DNA from: CAYYWP01 sp050176585
Lineage (GTDB): Bacteria; Desulfobacterota; Binatia; HRBIN30; CADEER01
Assembly: GCA_050176585.1 (NCBI GenBank)
Contig: JBFXHX010000042.1
Location: 1 to 30,546, forward strand
DNA: 30,546 bases
Direction of reading: 5' to 3'
Shown here piece by piece: positions 8,682 to 15,989 of the stretch; position 1 is the first letter of the stretch; the number at the start of each line of letters is the position of its first letter. The position numbers were made by a program, and so were the translations under genes. Under the pieces are notes generated by a model, which saw nothing but the letters and a program-made list of their open reading frames with translations, was not told where the DNA came from and did not search any database.

Positions 8682-9568
8682 TGATCGAGAAGATCCTCAA
8701 TCTGCCAGCGCTCGCCTCCGCGCACGGGGGCGCGATGGACCGCCTGACGCTCTACGTCCATATATTAATGGCGGTGCTCTTCATCGGCTGGAGCATCTAC
8801 TTCGTCGTCGCCCTGGTAAAGTTTCGTGCCTCGCGCAATCCGCACGCCAATCCCCGGGGCGTCCGCAATCACGCATCGAGTTACGTCGAAGTGGGCGTGA
8901 TCGTCGCGGAAGCGATTTTGCTCCTCGGGTTTTCGGTGCCGTTGTGGGCGGAGCGCGTGAACGACTTTCCCAAGGAGGAAGACTCCACGGTGGTCCGCGT
9001 GATCGGACAGCAGTTCGCGTGGAACATCCACTACCCCGGTTCGGACGGCAAGTTCGGGTCCACCAAGGCGACGCTCGTCGACGGCCAGAACAATCCGATC
9101 GGCCTCGACCGCAGCGATGCCGCCGCCACGGACGACGTCGTGACCGTCAATCAGCTCCACCTGCCGGTCAACAAACCGGCCATCGTCTACGTCTCCAGCC
9201 TCGACGTGATCCACAGCTTCGGCATTCAGGAGATGCGCGTAAAACAGGATGCAATCCCCGGCATGCTCACCCCGCTCTGGTTCGTACCCACGATCACCAC
9301 GGACGAGATGCGCGCCATCAAGAACGATCCGCAATGGAACTACGAGATCTCGTGCGCGCAGCTCTGTGGGCGGGGCCACTACCGCATGCGCGGTTTCGAC
9401 ACCGTCGACACCCCCGAGAAATTCAAAGCGTGGATGGATGCCGCGGGCGAAAAGCTCACGGGCGGCGGGGACGTGTGGGGGTTGGGTCGGGCCGGGCGCC
9501 CGGCGCGAACGACCGAGGCGGCGCCGCGATTAGGCGTAGGGGTCGATCCTCCGCGCGACGCGGTTTAG
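8681..9568 (+). CDS. coxB: Cytochrome c oxidase subunit II (CuA subunit)
   Basis: The 295-residue electron-entry subunit. Two N-terminal helices (about residues 22-48 and 68-90) precede a periplasmic cupredoxin domain with CuA ligands His178, Cys225, Cys229, His233 and Met236. Within C-A-Q-L-C the usual Glu is Gln227. The Q-F-A-W-N-I-H-Y-P segment is the expected electron-entry tryptophan region. There is no fused cytochrome c domain, so an external carrier is needed. The ATG at 8681 lies four bases after AGGAGG. coxB is the last gene of the operon, whereas it usually precedes coxA. Beyond the D-V-W-G-L-G-R motif near residue 270 a tail of about 24 residues of low complexity runs to a stop that overlaps the end of the cyclase pseudogene. 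Confidence 0.95.
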   Translation: MIEKILNLPALASAHGGAMDRLTLYVHILMAVLFIGWSIYFVVALVKFRASRNPHANPRGVRNHASSYVEVGVIVAEAILLLGFSVPLWAERVNDFPKEEDSTVVRVIGQQFAWNIHYPGSDGKFGSTKATLVDGQNNPIGLDRSDAAATDDVVTVNQLHLPVNKPAIVYVSSLDVIHSFGIQEMRVKQDAIPGMLTPLWFVPTITTDEMRAIKNDPQWNYEISCAQLCGRGHYRMRGFDTVDTPEKFKAWMDAAGEKLTGGGDVWGLGRAGRPARTTEAAPRLGVGVDPPRDAV

Positions 9569-10370
9569 CGTTCGTCGAGCACCCACACCTCCACGGGCGT
9601 GTGCTTGCCCTCGAGGGTGAGCGCGCGGCGCTGCGCGCCGGGAGATGGCGCGACTCCGGACGCATGGACCCCTTCGCTGATCAGGAACTCGGCCGTCCGC
9701 CGCTTCGCTCTGCATGCCGCGAATTCGTGGTCACCGTGTCACCGAGGGCGGTGAAGTCCACGATGTCCTCGCCGCCCACGTTGCCGACATAGGCACGCCC
9801 CGCGTTAGACCGCGCCGCGAACGCGCAGCCAGGGCGTGGGTCCGGCGGCGTAGCCCATCGCGCTCAAGAGATCGCTTGCCGCTTCCACCGCGCGTTCACG
9901 GTAGCCGTGGTCTGCAGCAGCCGGGGATGAGCAGGGCCATGACTTCATCGCCGATCAACTTGTCGATGATCGCGTCGGCGCGCACCAACACCTCGGTCGC
10001 GCTGCGGTAAAAGCGATGCATGACGCTGCGTACTCGCGCAGTGGGTCTTCTCGGCCAGTGCCGTGAACCCCCTCACGTCCGCGGACAGCACCGCGATGTC
10101 GACTTCGGCGCCACCGGGCGGCAAGAGGTCGCAGCAGCGGCCGCACAGGTTCGGGTTCTTCCGCGAGCGTCCGAATCCGATGCGCCGGCAGATCCACCGC
10201 CGGCGCCGGCAAAGGGGGTCGTGGCAGGGCTTGCATCGCGGAGATCGGGGCATCAGCCGAAAAATGCGATGGGCGATCCGCAGCTTCGGGTGCCGCGGGT
10301 CAGGCGGTCGCGCCGCGACGGCGGCGCCGATGTCCGCGTGGTGCGGGTGGCCGTGATCAGTTGTCGCGAT
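9565..10370 (-). pseudogene. Decayed class III adenylate/guanylate cyclase
   Basis: Reading the minus strand, pieces of one cyclase gene appear in order but in changing frames. They are an N-terminal segment with C-x2-C pairs around G-F-G-R-S-R-K-N-P-N-L-C and then the catalytic A-D-V-R-G-F-T-A-L-A-E (near 10075-10041). After these come H-R-F-Y-R-S-A-T-E-V-L-V and L-I-G-D-E-V-M-A-L (10025-9935), Y-R-E-R-A-V-E-A-A (9905-9880), A-Y-V-G-N-V-G and D-F-T-A-L-G-D-T-V (about 9800-9742), and a C-terminus ending V-E-V-W-V-L-D-E-R and a stop at 9565. Frame changes occur near 10040, 9920, 9807, 9730 and 9695. A GGGGAGG (10375-10381) lies just upstream of an ATC at 10370 that may once have been the start. 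No intact product is possible. Its last bases overlap the coxB stop. Confidence 0.88.
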
Positions 10371-10397
10371 TGCGCCTCCCCGTGAACGCCGCGCAGC

Positions 10398-11696
10398 TCA
10401 GCCGCGGCCGAACAGCTTGGGCGTCGGCATTTTCGCGCGGATCTCGGCGAGCACCTCCGCGGTGACGCGCGGCAGGCCGTTCTCCCGGCAGTACGCTTCG
10501 ACGCGGCGCGCGACCATGGCGCGCACGAAGGCGGGGATCTGCTTCATGCGCTCCTCGGCCGCAGCTTCCCACATCAGGGTGGGTATGGCTGCGCCGCCGT
10601 ATTCCACCGCCGGGGTGGGCGCGCGCAGCGAGCCCGGTACGTGGGTGCACAGCGGGTCCTCGGCCATGACATCGCCAGTCATGCCAAAGGCGCGTGCGCG
10701 GCAACCGCCGCACGTGGGGTTGAGCTCACACGCGCCGCAGCGGCCGCCGAGCGCCGTGCGCTGCCGGATGCGCGTGAACAGGTCGGAGCTCGACCAGATG
10801 TCGCGCAGGCTGGTTTCGCGCAGGTTGCCGCCGTACAGCGGCAAGTACGGGCAGGGCGTCACGTCGCCGTTCGGCCGGATGCCCATGTAGTGCGTGCCCG
10901 CCGGGCAGCCGCCGGCGCCGCCGGCATAACGCTTCAGGAACGGCGACCCCGGTTCCCTCTCGGCGAGGATCCGGGCGTAGTGCGGTGCACACTTGGCGTT
11001 GACCAGCATCCGTCCGGCGAACTGACGCTGCAGTCGGTAGAGCTCGGCGAGCACGCCGTCGTAGTCGGCGGCGCCGAGATCCGAGACGTGCGCGCCGCGA
11101 CCGGTGGGGACCAGAAAATAGAGGTTCCACACTTTTGCGCCGAGCACGTCCGCGGCGAACTCGGCGATTGCACCGAGCGCGCTCGCGTTATGGCGCGCGA
11201 CCGTGGTCTGCACGATGAACGGCAGGCCGACGCGCCCGAGAATCTTCGCGCCCTCGACCGTGTTGTGCCACGCGCCCCGCACCCGGCGGAATTCGTCGTG
11301 CCGCTCGGGGTCGAGCGCGTCGAGGGACAGCGACAGCCCGCGCGCGCCTTCGCGCCGCAGGATGTCGGCGAGGTTCTCGGTGATCTTGACCCCGTTGGTG
11401 CCGACGACGATCCAGAGGCCCTTCGCGGCGCCGTACCGGATGATATCGAGGATGTCCCGGCGCAGGAGAGGCTCACCGCCGGTCAGAATCAGCAAGCACT
11501 CGGGGGCGAAGCTCGCCAGGTCGTCGATGATTCGCAGGCACTCCTCCGTCGGCAGCTCGCTGCGGTCGGCGAATGCCTCGGTGTGCACGGCCGGACGCGG
11601 GCCAGCATCCAGATAACAATGCTCACAGGCCAGGTTGCAGCGGTACGTCAGGTTCCAGGAGACGACGTACGGATGATCGAAGGCCGCGGCGGTCAC
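10398..11696 (-). CDS. Radical SAM/SPASM protein of the NirJ/AhbC/AhbD type with C-terminal PCP_red domain
   Basis: A 432-residue enzyme. Cys20, Cys24 and Cys27 (C-x3-C-x2-C) bind the SAM-cleaving 4Fe-4S cluster, and G-G-E-P at 73-76 contacts SAM. The C-terminal part has a SPASM/twitch cysteine set, including Cys320, Cys323, Cys329, Cys332 and Cys350. The pattern C-G-G-C-R-A-R-A-x8-D-P-x-C resembles enzymes of haem d1 and alternative haem synthesis (NirJ, AhbC, AhbD). Residues about 373-424 form a PCP_red domain (M-W-E-A...R-M-K-Q-I-P-A-F-V-R...V-E-A-Y-C-R-E-N-G), first described at the end of light-independent protochlorophyllide reductase BchB. The GTG at 11696 is two bases from the end of the upstream gene. 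The substrate is unknown; a tetrapyrrole is a reasonable guess. Confidence 0.85.
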   Translation of the reverse strand: MTAAAFDHPYVVSWNLTYRCNLACEHCYLDAGPRPAVHTEAFADRSELPTEECLRIIDDLASFAPECLLILTGGEPLLRRDILDIIRYGAAKGLWIVVGTNGVKITENLADILRREGARGLSLSLDALDPERHDEFRRVRGAWHNTVEGAKILGRVGLPFIVQTTVARHNASALGAIAEFAADVLGAKVWNLYFLVPTGRGAHVSDLGAADYDGVLAELYRLQRQFAGRMLVNAKCAPHYARILAEREPGSPFLKRYAGGAGGCPAGTHYMGIRPNGDVTPCPYLPLYGGNLRETSLRDIWSSSDLFTRIRQRTALGGRCGACELNPTCGGCRARAFGMTGDVMAEDPLCTHVPGSLRAPTPAVEYGGAAIPTLMWEAAAEERMKQIPAFVRAMVARRVEAYCRENGLPRVTAEVLAEIRAKMPTPKLFGRG

Positions 11697-11698
11697 GT

Positions 11699-12112
11699 CT
11701 ACATCCCGAAGAATTCTCTCGCGCGCTCCAATATGTGCTCGTCGATCTCGCTCAGGCCGCGGTCGCGGGCATAGCGCTCGATACCGGCGCGCGCCATCGG
11801 GCGGACGAACTCCGGCACTTTTTCGAGGCGTTCGAGCGCCGCGCCCGTCCATGTCAGCTCCGGACCTCCGGCAGCCCTTTCGGAGGGGGAGACCATCGCC
11901 GAGAACGGGCACTTCGACGCGGGCTTCTCGTCGCTGGGGCCGATCTGAACGCCCATCGATTGGACGACCTGTGTCTCGAACGGGTTGGTCAACAGCGCGA
12001 TCCGATGCGCGCATTCGGGGCACTCGTACAGCACGCTCAGCGCGCCCCGATCGGGCGGGCCCACCTGGATGAGCTTCATCGGTTGATCGCAGAGAACGCA
12101 GAGGAACTTCAT
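11699..12112 (-). CDS. Zinc-ribbon protein with C-terminal PCP_red domain
   Basis: A 137-residue soluble protein. Cys5/Cys8 and Cys31/Cys34 form two CxxC pairs, a likely zinc ribbon. A linker with a K-C-P-F-S motif follows. Residues 86-137 are a clear PCP_red domain: L-T-W-T, then R-L-E-K-V-P-E-F-V-R, then I-E-R-Y-A-R-D-R-G. The ATG overlaps the stop of the Mrp gene (ATGA), and the radical SAM gene starts two bases after its stop, so the three genes look coupled. No enzymatic residues stand out. It may be a binding partner or adaptor for the radical SAM enzyme and the Mrp ATPase, which is inference from context. Confidence 0.82.
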   Translation of the reverse strand: MKFLCVLCDQPMKLIQVGPPDRGALSVLYECPECAHRIALLTNPFETQVVQSMGVQIGPSDEKPASKCPFSAMVSPSERAAGGPELTWTGAALERLEKVPEFVRPMARAGIERYARDRGLSEIDEHILERAREFFGM

Positions 12113-12978
12113 GGCACCTCCAGGGCGGTGCGGATCGCGTCCGCGGCGCGCCGGACGGCGCGCCAGGTGGCGCTGGTCTCGTCCGCGCCGAACAGCTCGC
12201 CGCGGTCGCAAGCGGCGGCGAGCGCGGGATCGAACGGCACGGCGCCCAGGCGTGGGATGCCGAGCGCGAAGCCGTCGGACTGCGCGAACAGGGGCTGCAC
12301 GGAGCGACAGCCGCCGCACACGTAACCGCTCATGTTTTCGAGGTAGCCGAGCACGCGGTTCGGCGCGCCGCGCAGCGCCGCGACCGATCGCGCCACGACG
12401 CCGCGCGCAACCTCCGACGGAATGCTCACCAGCACGATGGCGGTCTCTGCCCCAAGAAATTCGGCGTACTGCGCGGTGCGCTCGACGCCCGGCGGCAGGT
12501 CGATCAGGAGCACATCCAGCTCGCCCCAGGCGACGCAGGCGAGCAAGTCGCCGAGCAGCGCGAACTCGCGGGTGGCGCGCCACACGTACGAGTCACCCCG
12601 GGCGACGCTGTCGAACTCGAGAGGCCGCAGCTCGGGGAGCGCGTACCCCATCGATACGACGCCGATGCCAGCAGCGGTCCGCGGCATCAACAGGCCGTCG
12701 CTCCCCGGGATGAGCAGCGCATCGGCGAGCCCGCCCATGCGCGCCTGGCTCGGGCCGTTCAGATCGGCGTCCAAGATCGCCACCGACGCCCCGTCCGTGC
12801 GCAGCGCGGCCGCGAGCTGCATTGTCAGCGTGCTTTTGCCGACGCCGCCCTTGCCGGAGCCAATGGCCAGCCGCCGGCGCACGCCCGCGAGCGCCCCCGT
12901 GATGCGCGCCTGCTTGGCTTCGACTTGCTCGCCGATGCGCGAGCCGCCGTCCCCGTGAATATCGAAATACCCCTTCAC
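12109..12978 (-). CDS. Mrp/NBP35-family P-loop ATPase (iron-sulfur carrier type)
   Basis: A 289-residue SIMIBI-class ATPase. The deviant Walker A is G-S-G-K-G-G-V-G-K-S-T (residues 40-50). Switch I is D-A-D-L-N-G-P-S-Q at 70-78 and switch II is D-L-P-P-G at 160-164. N-M-S-G-Y-V-C-G-G-C includes Cys221 and Cys224, the CxxC that in Mrp/Nbp35 dimers holds a bridging 4Fe-4S cluster. It lacks the N-terminal MIP18-like domain of longer Mrp proteins. Placed between a GNAT gene and the PCP_red/radical SAM genes, it could supply clusters to the radical SAM enzyme. The start is a GTG at 12978, ten bases after the GNAT stop. Confidence 0.88.
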   Translation of the reverse strand: MKGYFDIHGDGGSRIGEQVEAKQARITGALAGVRRRLAIGSGKGGVGKSTLTMQLAAALRTDGASVAILDADLNGPSQARMGGLADALLIPGSDGLLMPRTAAGIGVVSMGYALPELRPLEFDSVARGDSYVWRATREFALLGDLLACVAWGELDVLLIDLPPGVERTAQYAEFLGAETAIVLVSIPSEVARGVVARSVAALRGAPNRVLGYLENMSGYVCGGCRSVQPLFAQSDGFALGIPRLGAVPFDPALAAACDRGELFGADETSATWRAVRRAADAIRTALEVP

Positions 12979-12988
12979 GGTGCCTCGG

Positions 12989-13828
12989 TCACAAATCCGA
13001 AAAGTCGGCCGCGTAGCCGATGTATTCGCGTTCGGCGCGGAAGCCGAGCGCCGTCAGCGTGGCGAAGTCAATCTCGTCCTCGCCGACTCTGGGTACGCGC
13101 AGCGCGCCAGCGACGTCCGCGGCGCGCGCCGCGACCAGCAGCGGCAATAACTCGCGGCGCGCGCCGCCGAGGGCCACGATCTCGCGGTCGGGCGGGCGCG
13201 CGTGATCGAGCAGATAGGCTTCCACCTGCGCATCCGAAGCGATCGCCAGGCCGGTGATCCGATCCCCGCGGTTCTTCAACGTCTGCGGCGACCGCTCCCA
13301 GGACCGCCGCGACGCAGTCGCGAGCCCGACGGTGTCGGCGAGCTCGGCGAAGGTTGCCCGCCCGATGAGATCGGTCGACGGTTCGGGAGCGGCGCGCGGC
13401 GCGTCCATGATGAAATCCGCATATCGCGCCTCCGCGGCGAAGCCGCAGCGCTCGAAAAAGCCGCGCGCGGCGGCCCACTCGGCGGGGATCTCCACCAGCA
13501 AACGCGGCGGGCCTAGGATCGCGATCTTTCTGCGCAACGAGTCGATCAAATGCCCGCTATGGCCGCGCCGTTCATGACCGGGCTTCACGGCGATGCGATG
13601 GATGAAGTTGCCGTCTTCGCGCTTGGCGGCCAACAGCACCCCGACGGGCTCGCCGTCGGCCATCGCGACCATGCAGCTCGAGGGCCAGAGGTTCAGCTCG
13701 CGTACGTCGCGTTTGAACGCGTCGATGCTGAGCGCGTGATCGGCGCCGAAATGCGGCATCCAACACGCGTTGTACGCGTCGACCAGGAGCGGGACGTCAT
13801 CCGTACGGCAGAAGCGATATGCGGGCAC
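12989..13828 (-). CDS. GNAT-family N-acetyltransferase
   Basis: A 279-residue protein with one recognisable GNAT fold in its first half. I-H-R-I-A-V-K-P-G-H-E-R-R-G-H-S-G is the beta4/motif A region with the R/Q-x2-G-x-G/A acetyl-CoA loop, and a G-F-F-E-R-C-G-F motif B follows at about residues 127-134. The second half may be a degenerate second GNAT domain ending in T-A-L-G-F-R-A-E-R-E-Y-I-G-Y. The acceptor substrate is unknown. It begins with a GTG at 13828 with weak AAGG upstream and ends ten bases before the Mrp gene. It heads the four-gene block and is separated from usp by a 99-base gap with a stem-loop. Confidence 0.82.
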   Translation of the reverse strand: MPAYRFCRTDDVPLLVDAYNACWMPHFGADHALSIDAFKRDVRELNLWPSSCMVAMADGEPVGVLLAAKREDGNFIHRIAVKPGHERRGHSGHLIDSLRRKIAILGPPRLLVEIPAEWAAARGFFERCGFAAEARYADFIMDAPRAAPEPSTDLIGRATFAELADTVGLATASRRSWERSPQTLKNRGDRITGLAIASDAQVEAYLLDHARPPDREIVALGGARRELLPLLVAARAADVAGALRVPRVGEDEIDFATLTALGFRAEREYIGYAADFSDL

Positions 13829-13874
13829 GGTAACTGGCCTTACGCTGTGTGTTCTTCCGCGGCAGGCGTGTTGT

Positions 13875-13909
13875 CGGAGAAGCGGTGCGGAGCTCCGCGC
13901 CGCTCTCCG
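13875..13909. other. Strong nested inverted repeat between usp and the GNAT gene
   Basis: CGGAGAAGCGG (13875-13885) and CCGCTCTCCG (13900-13909) pair with a single bulged base. The loop between them itself contains the perfect 12-base palindrome GCGGAGCTCCGC (13887-13898). On the minus-strand RNA it would fold directly downstream of the usp stop. No U-run follows, so it is not a classical intrinsic terminator. It could be an RNA-processing or stabilising hairpin, or a partial terminator separating usp from the GNAT-Mrp-PCP_red-radical SAM block. Confidence 0.5.
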
Positions 13910-13927
13910 CGGCGATTGTGCGCCTTT

Positions 13928-15976
13928 CTAATGACCTGTGCTGGATGGGCCAGGATTGCGCCGGATCGAGTCCATCACCGCCATGACGCCCACCTCGTTG
14001 AGCGCCAGATCGCTGGGCGGCTGCGGTCGCGCATCCGCAGGGCTGTCATTCCCCACCGTCTCGCGGGCGGGCGCGGGGTCCTGCTTGTAGGTCTGGATCA
14101 TCTCCTCCATCTGCCGCCGACCGTATTCGATGCCTTCCTCGACCAAGGCGATGTCGATGGCGTCGAGGCCGCGTTCGCGCGCCAGGTGCTCAATGCGCTG
14201 TTGGGTGCGATTGCGCATGAAGCCGGCCGGAACGCGCAGGACGCGCACGGCCGCTTCACCGGTCCACGCGAATGCGGACAGCAGCGGATTGTTCTTCTCG
14301 TCGCGGGCGATGAGCTTTTTGCCATCCGCCGCCTCGTTGGTCTCGGCCGGCGCCGCGGCCTCGGGTTCGCCGGGCGGGAGCACGAGCGGTGTGCCGGTTT
14401 CCTCTTCGACGAGTGCGGCGGCGAACTCGCGGGTCACCGTGGCGAGCCGCCGAATGCGCGCGGCCTTTTCGATCCGCGCCTTGGTCCGTCGCCGCTTGTA
14501 GCTGTCCTGGATAGTCCACAGAGCGAGCTTTGCGTCGCGGGTCCACACCAGCTTGCGGCCGTCATAGGTGGCCTCCGCCGTGCCCCCGCCCTCGCTCTGG
14601 ATGATCTGCTCGACCATGTCCGGCGAGATCACCTGGAACGCCGCGCTGCCGCACACGGCGCAGACCACCGGTTTGGCCTCCACCGCGGTGACGCCGCACC
14701 GTTTGCAGATGGCGACCGTACGGTCCTTGGCGTGCTCGAGGACGAGTTCTCCGGCGAGCGCAGTGGCCGCCCGTGCGCCCTTGGGCATATAGCGGTCCAT
14801 CGCCTCATCCAGCAGATCGCTGGTGATCACGCTGTGGCCCTTCTCGAGGGCGAGCCGGTAGATGGCCGTCCGCGCGATCCCGCGCACCATCTCCGGGACG
14901 CGCTTCATGCGCTCTTCGGACTCCGGCGTCCACCGAATCGACTCCTCCGCGCGCACGTCGAGCTCCGGCACCGCGACCCGCGTGGTGAGCAGGACGTCGC
15001 AGGGCGCGCTGCGGAACAGGTTGGCCGCGTTGCTGCCGAGATCGGGTTCATCCTTGCCGCTGTGCACGCCGGTGCGGCCGATGATCAGGAGCCACGGCGG
15101 ACTCTTGCGGATGTGATTCAGGATTTTCTGGAAAGCCTTGCCATCGAGCAGGGTCTTTTGGATCTCGAAACCCGCCTCGGCGGCCATCTTCCCAGCCACC
15201 TCGAGGTGCGAGAGATAGATCTGCGCCAAGCCGGTATCGATGACCTCCTCGTGCAGCTGGTTCTGCTCCTCGAAGCGGAAGACCTTGGCGGCCTTTTCCG
15301 TCAGGACGTTCACGATGCCGTGGAACACGGTGTAGTGCAGATACGGGTCGTACACGGCAATCGCTTCGACCTTTTTGTCGAACCGCTTCGCGAGATCGAT
15401 GGCGGTCATCAACGCGCCGAAGGACTGCGGGCTGCCGTCGATGCCGACCAGGATCGTGTCGAGCGCGGTGCTGTCGCCCTGATCGGGCAGCCGTTTGATC
15501 ACCAGCACGTCCTGGTGCGCGCGCTGGGCCACCCGCTCACACACGGAACCGACTTGGCTGTCTCGCACCCTCCCGAGGCCCAGGACGCCGAGCACGACGA
15601 GATCGTAATCGGCGGTCGTGAGGTCTTTGACGATCTCGGTCGAGTGCTTGCCGTCGATCATCCGCGGCTCGAAGTCGAGCCCTGCGGTCGCGCATTGCTC
15701 GGCCATCGGCGTGAGATAACTGTCGGAGATGAGCTTGAGACCCATCGTGATCAGGCTGTCGTGGATTTTGCGCTGCCGATCGAGCTCGGTCTCCTCCAGG
15801 TATTCCGAGGGCAGCGTGTACTCCATCTGCTTGAAGCGGTAGTCGTGCATCTGCGCCGCGTATACGTGGCAGCCGACCATCTTGGCGCCGAAGCTCCGGC
15901 CGAGCTGTACCGCGCGCCGGATCGCCTGATTCGAGAACTCCGAATTGTCTACGGGCACGTATATCGTCTGGTACAT
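13928..15976 (-). CDS. Tandem universal stress protein fused to PCP_red repeats and a zinc ribbon
   Basis: A 682-residue soluble protein with an unusual architecture. UspA domain 1 spans about residues 3-161 and has the ATP-binding pattern G-x2-G-x9-G-S (Gly130, Gly133, Gly143). UspA domain 2 spans 172-333 (Gly300, Gly303, Gly314). A PCP_red domain follows at 346-398 (I-R-W-T...R-M-K-R-V-P-E-M-V-R), then a zinc ribbon (Cys424/427, Cys439/442). A weaker PCP_red-like repeat lies at 476-525 (L-V-W-T start), and a third clear one at 568-620 (F-A-W-T...V-L-R-V-P...I-E-H-L-A-R-E-R-G). The ATG at 15976 has GGAGGT just upstream, 13 bases after the cytochrome/EB_dh stop, so it is the last gene of the actA operon. 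The role is unknown; it may sense ATP/AMP or act as a scaffold. Confidence 0.87.
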   Translation of the reverse strand: MYQTIYVPVDNSEFSNQAIRRAVQLGRSFGAKMVGCHVYAAQMHDYRFKQMEYTLPSEYLEETELDRQRKIHDSLITMGLKLISDSYLTPMAEQCATAGLDFEPRMIDGKHSTEIVKDLTTADYDLVVLGVLGLGRVRDSQVGSVCERVAQRAHQDVLVIKRLPDQGDSTALDTILVGIDGSPQSFGALMTAIDLAKRFDKKVEAIAVYDPYLHYTVFHGIVNVLTEKAAKVFRFEEQNQLHEEVIDTGLAQIYLSHLEVAGKMAAEAGFEIQKTLLDGKAFQKILNHIRKSPPWLLIIGRTGVHSGKDEPDLGSNAANLFRSAPCDVLLTTRVAVPELDVRAEESIRWTPESEERMKRVPEMVRGIARTAIYRLALEKGHSVITSDLLDEAMDRYMPKGARAATALAGELVLEHAKDRTVAICKRCGVTAVEAKPVVCAVCGSAAFQVISPDMVEQIIQSEGGGTAEATYDGRKLVWTRDAKLALWTIQDSYKRRRTKARIEKAARIRRLATVTREFAAALVEEETGTPLVLPPGEPEAAAPAETNEAADGKKLIARDEKNNPLLSAFAWTGEAAVRVLRVPAGFMRNRTQQRIEHLARERGLDAIDIALVEEGIEYGRRQMEEMIQTYKQDPAPARETVGNDSPADARPQPPSDLALNEVGVMAVMDSIRRNPGPSSTGH

Positions 15977-15989
15977 CAGACCTCCGAAA

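Noticed and set aside
9569..10397. Several 60-120-codon frames on both strands
   Set aside because: They are fragments or shadows of the frameshifted cyclase relic; none alone contains a complete domain.
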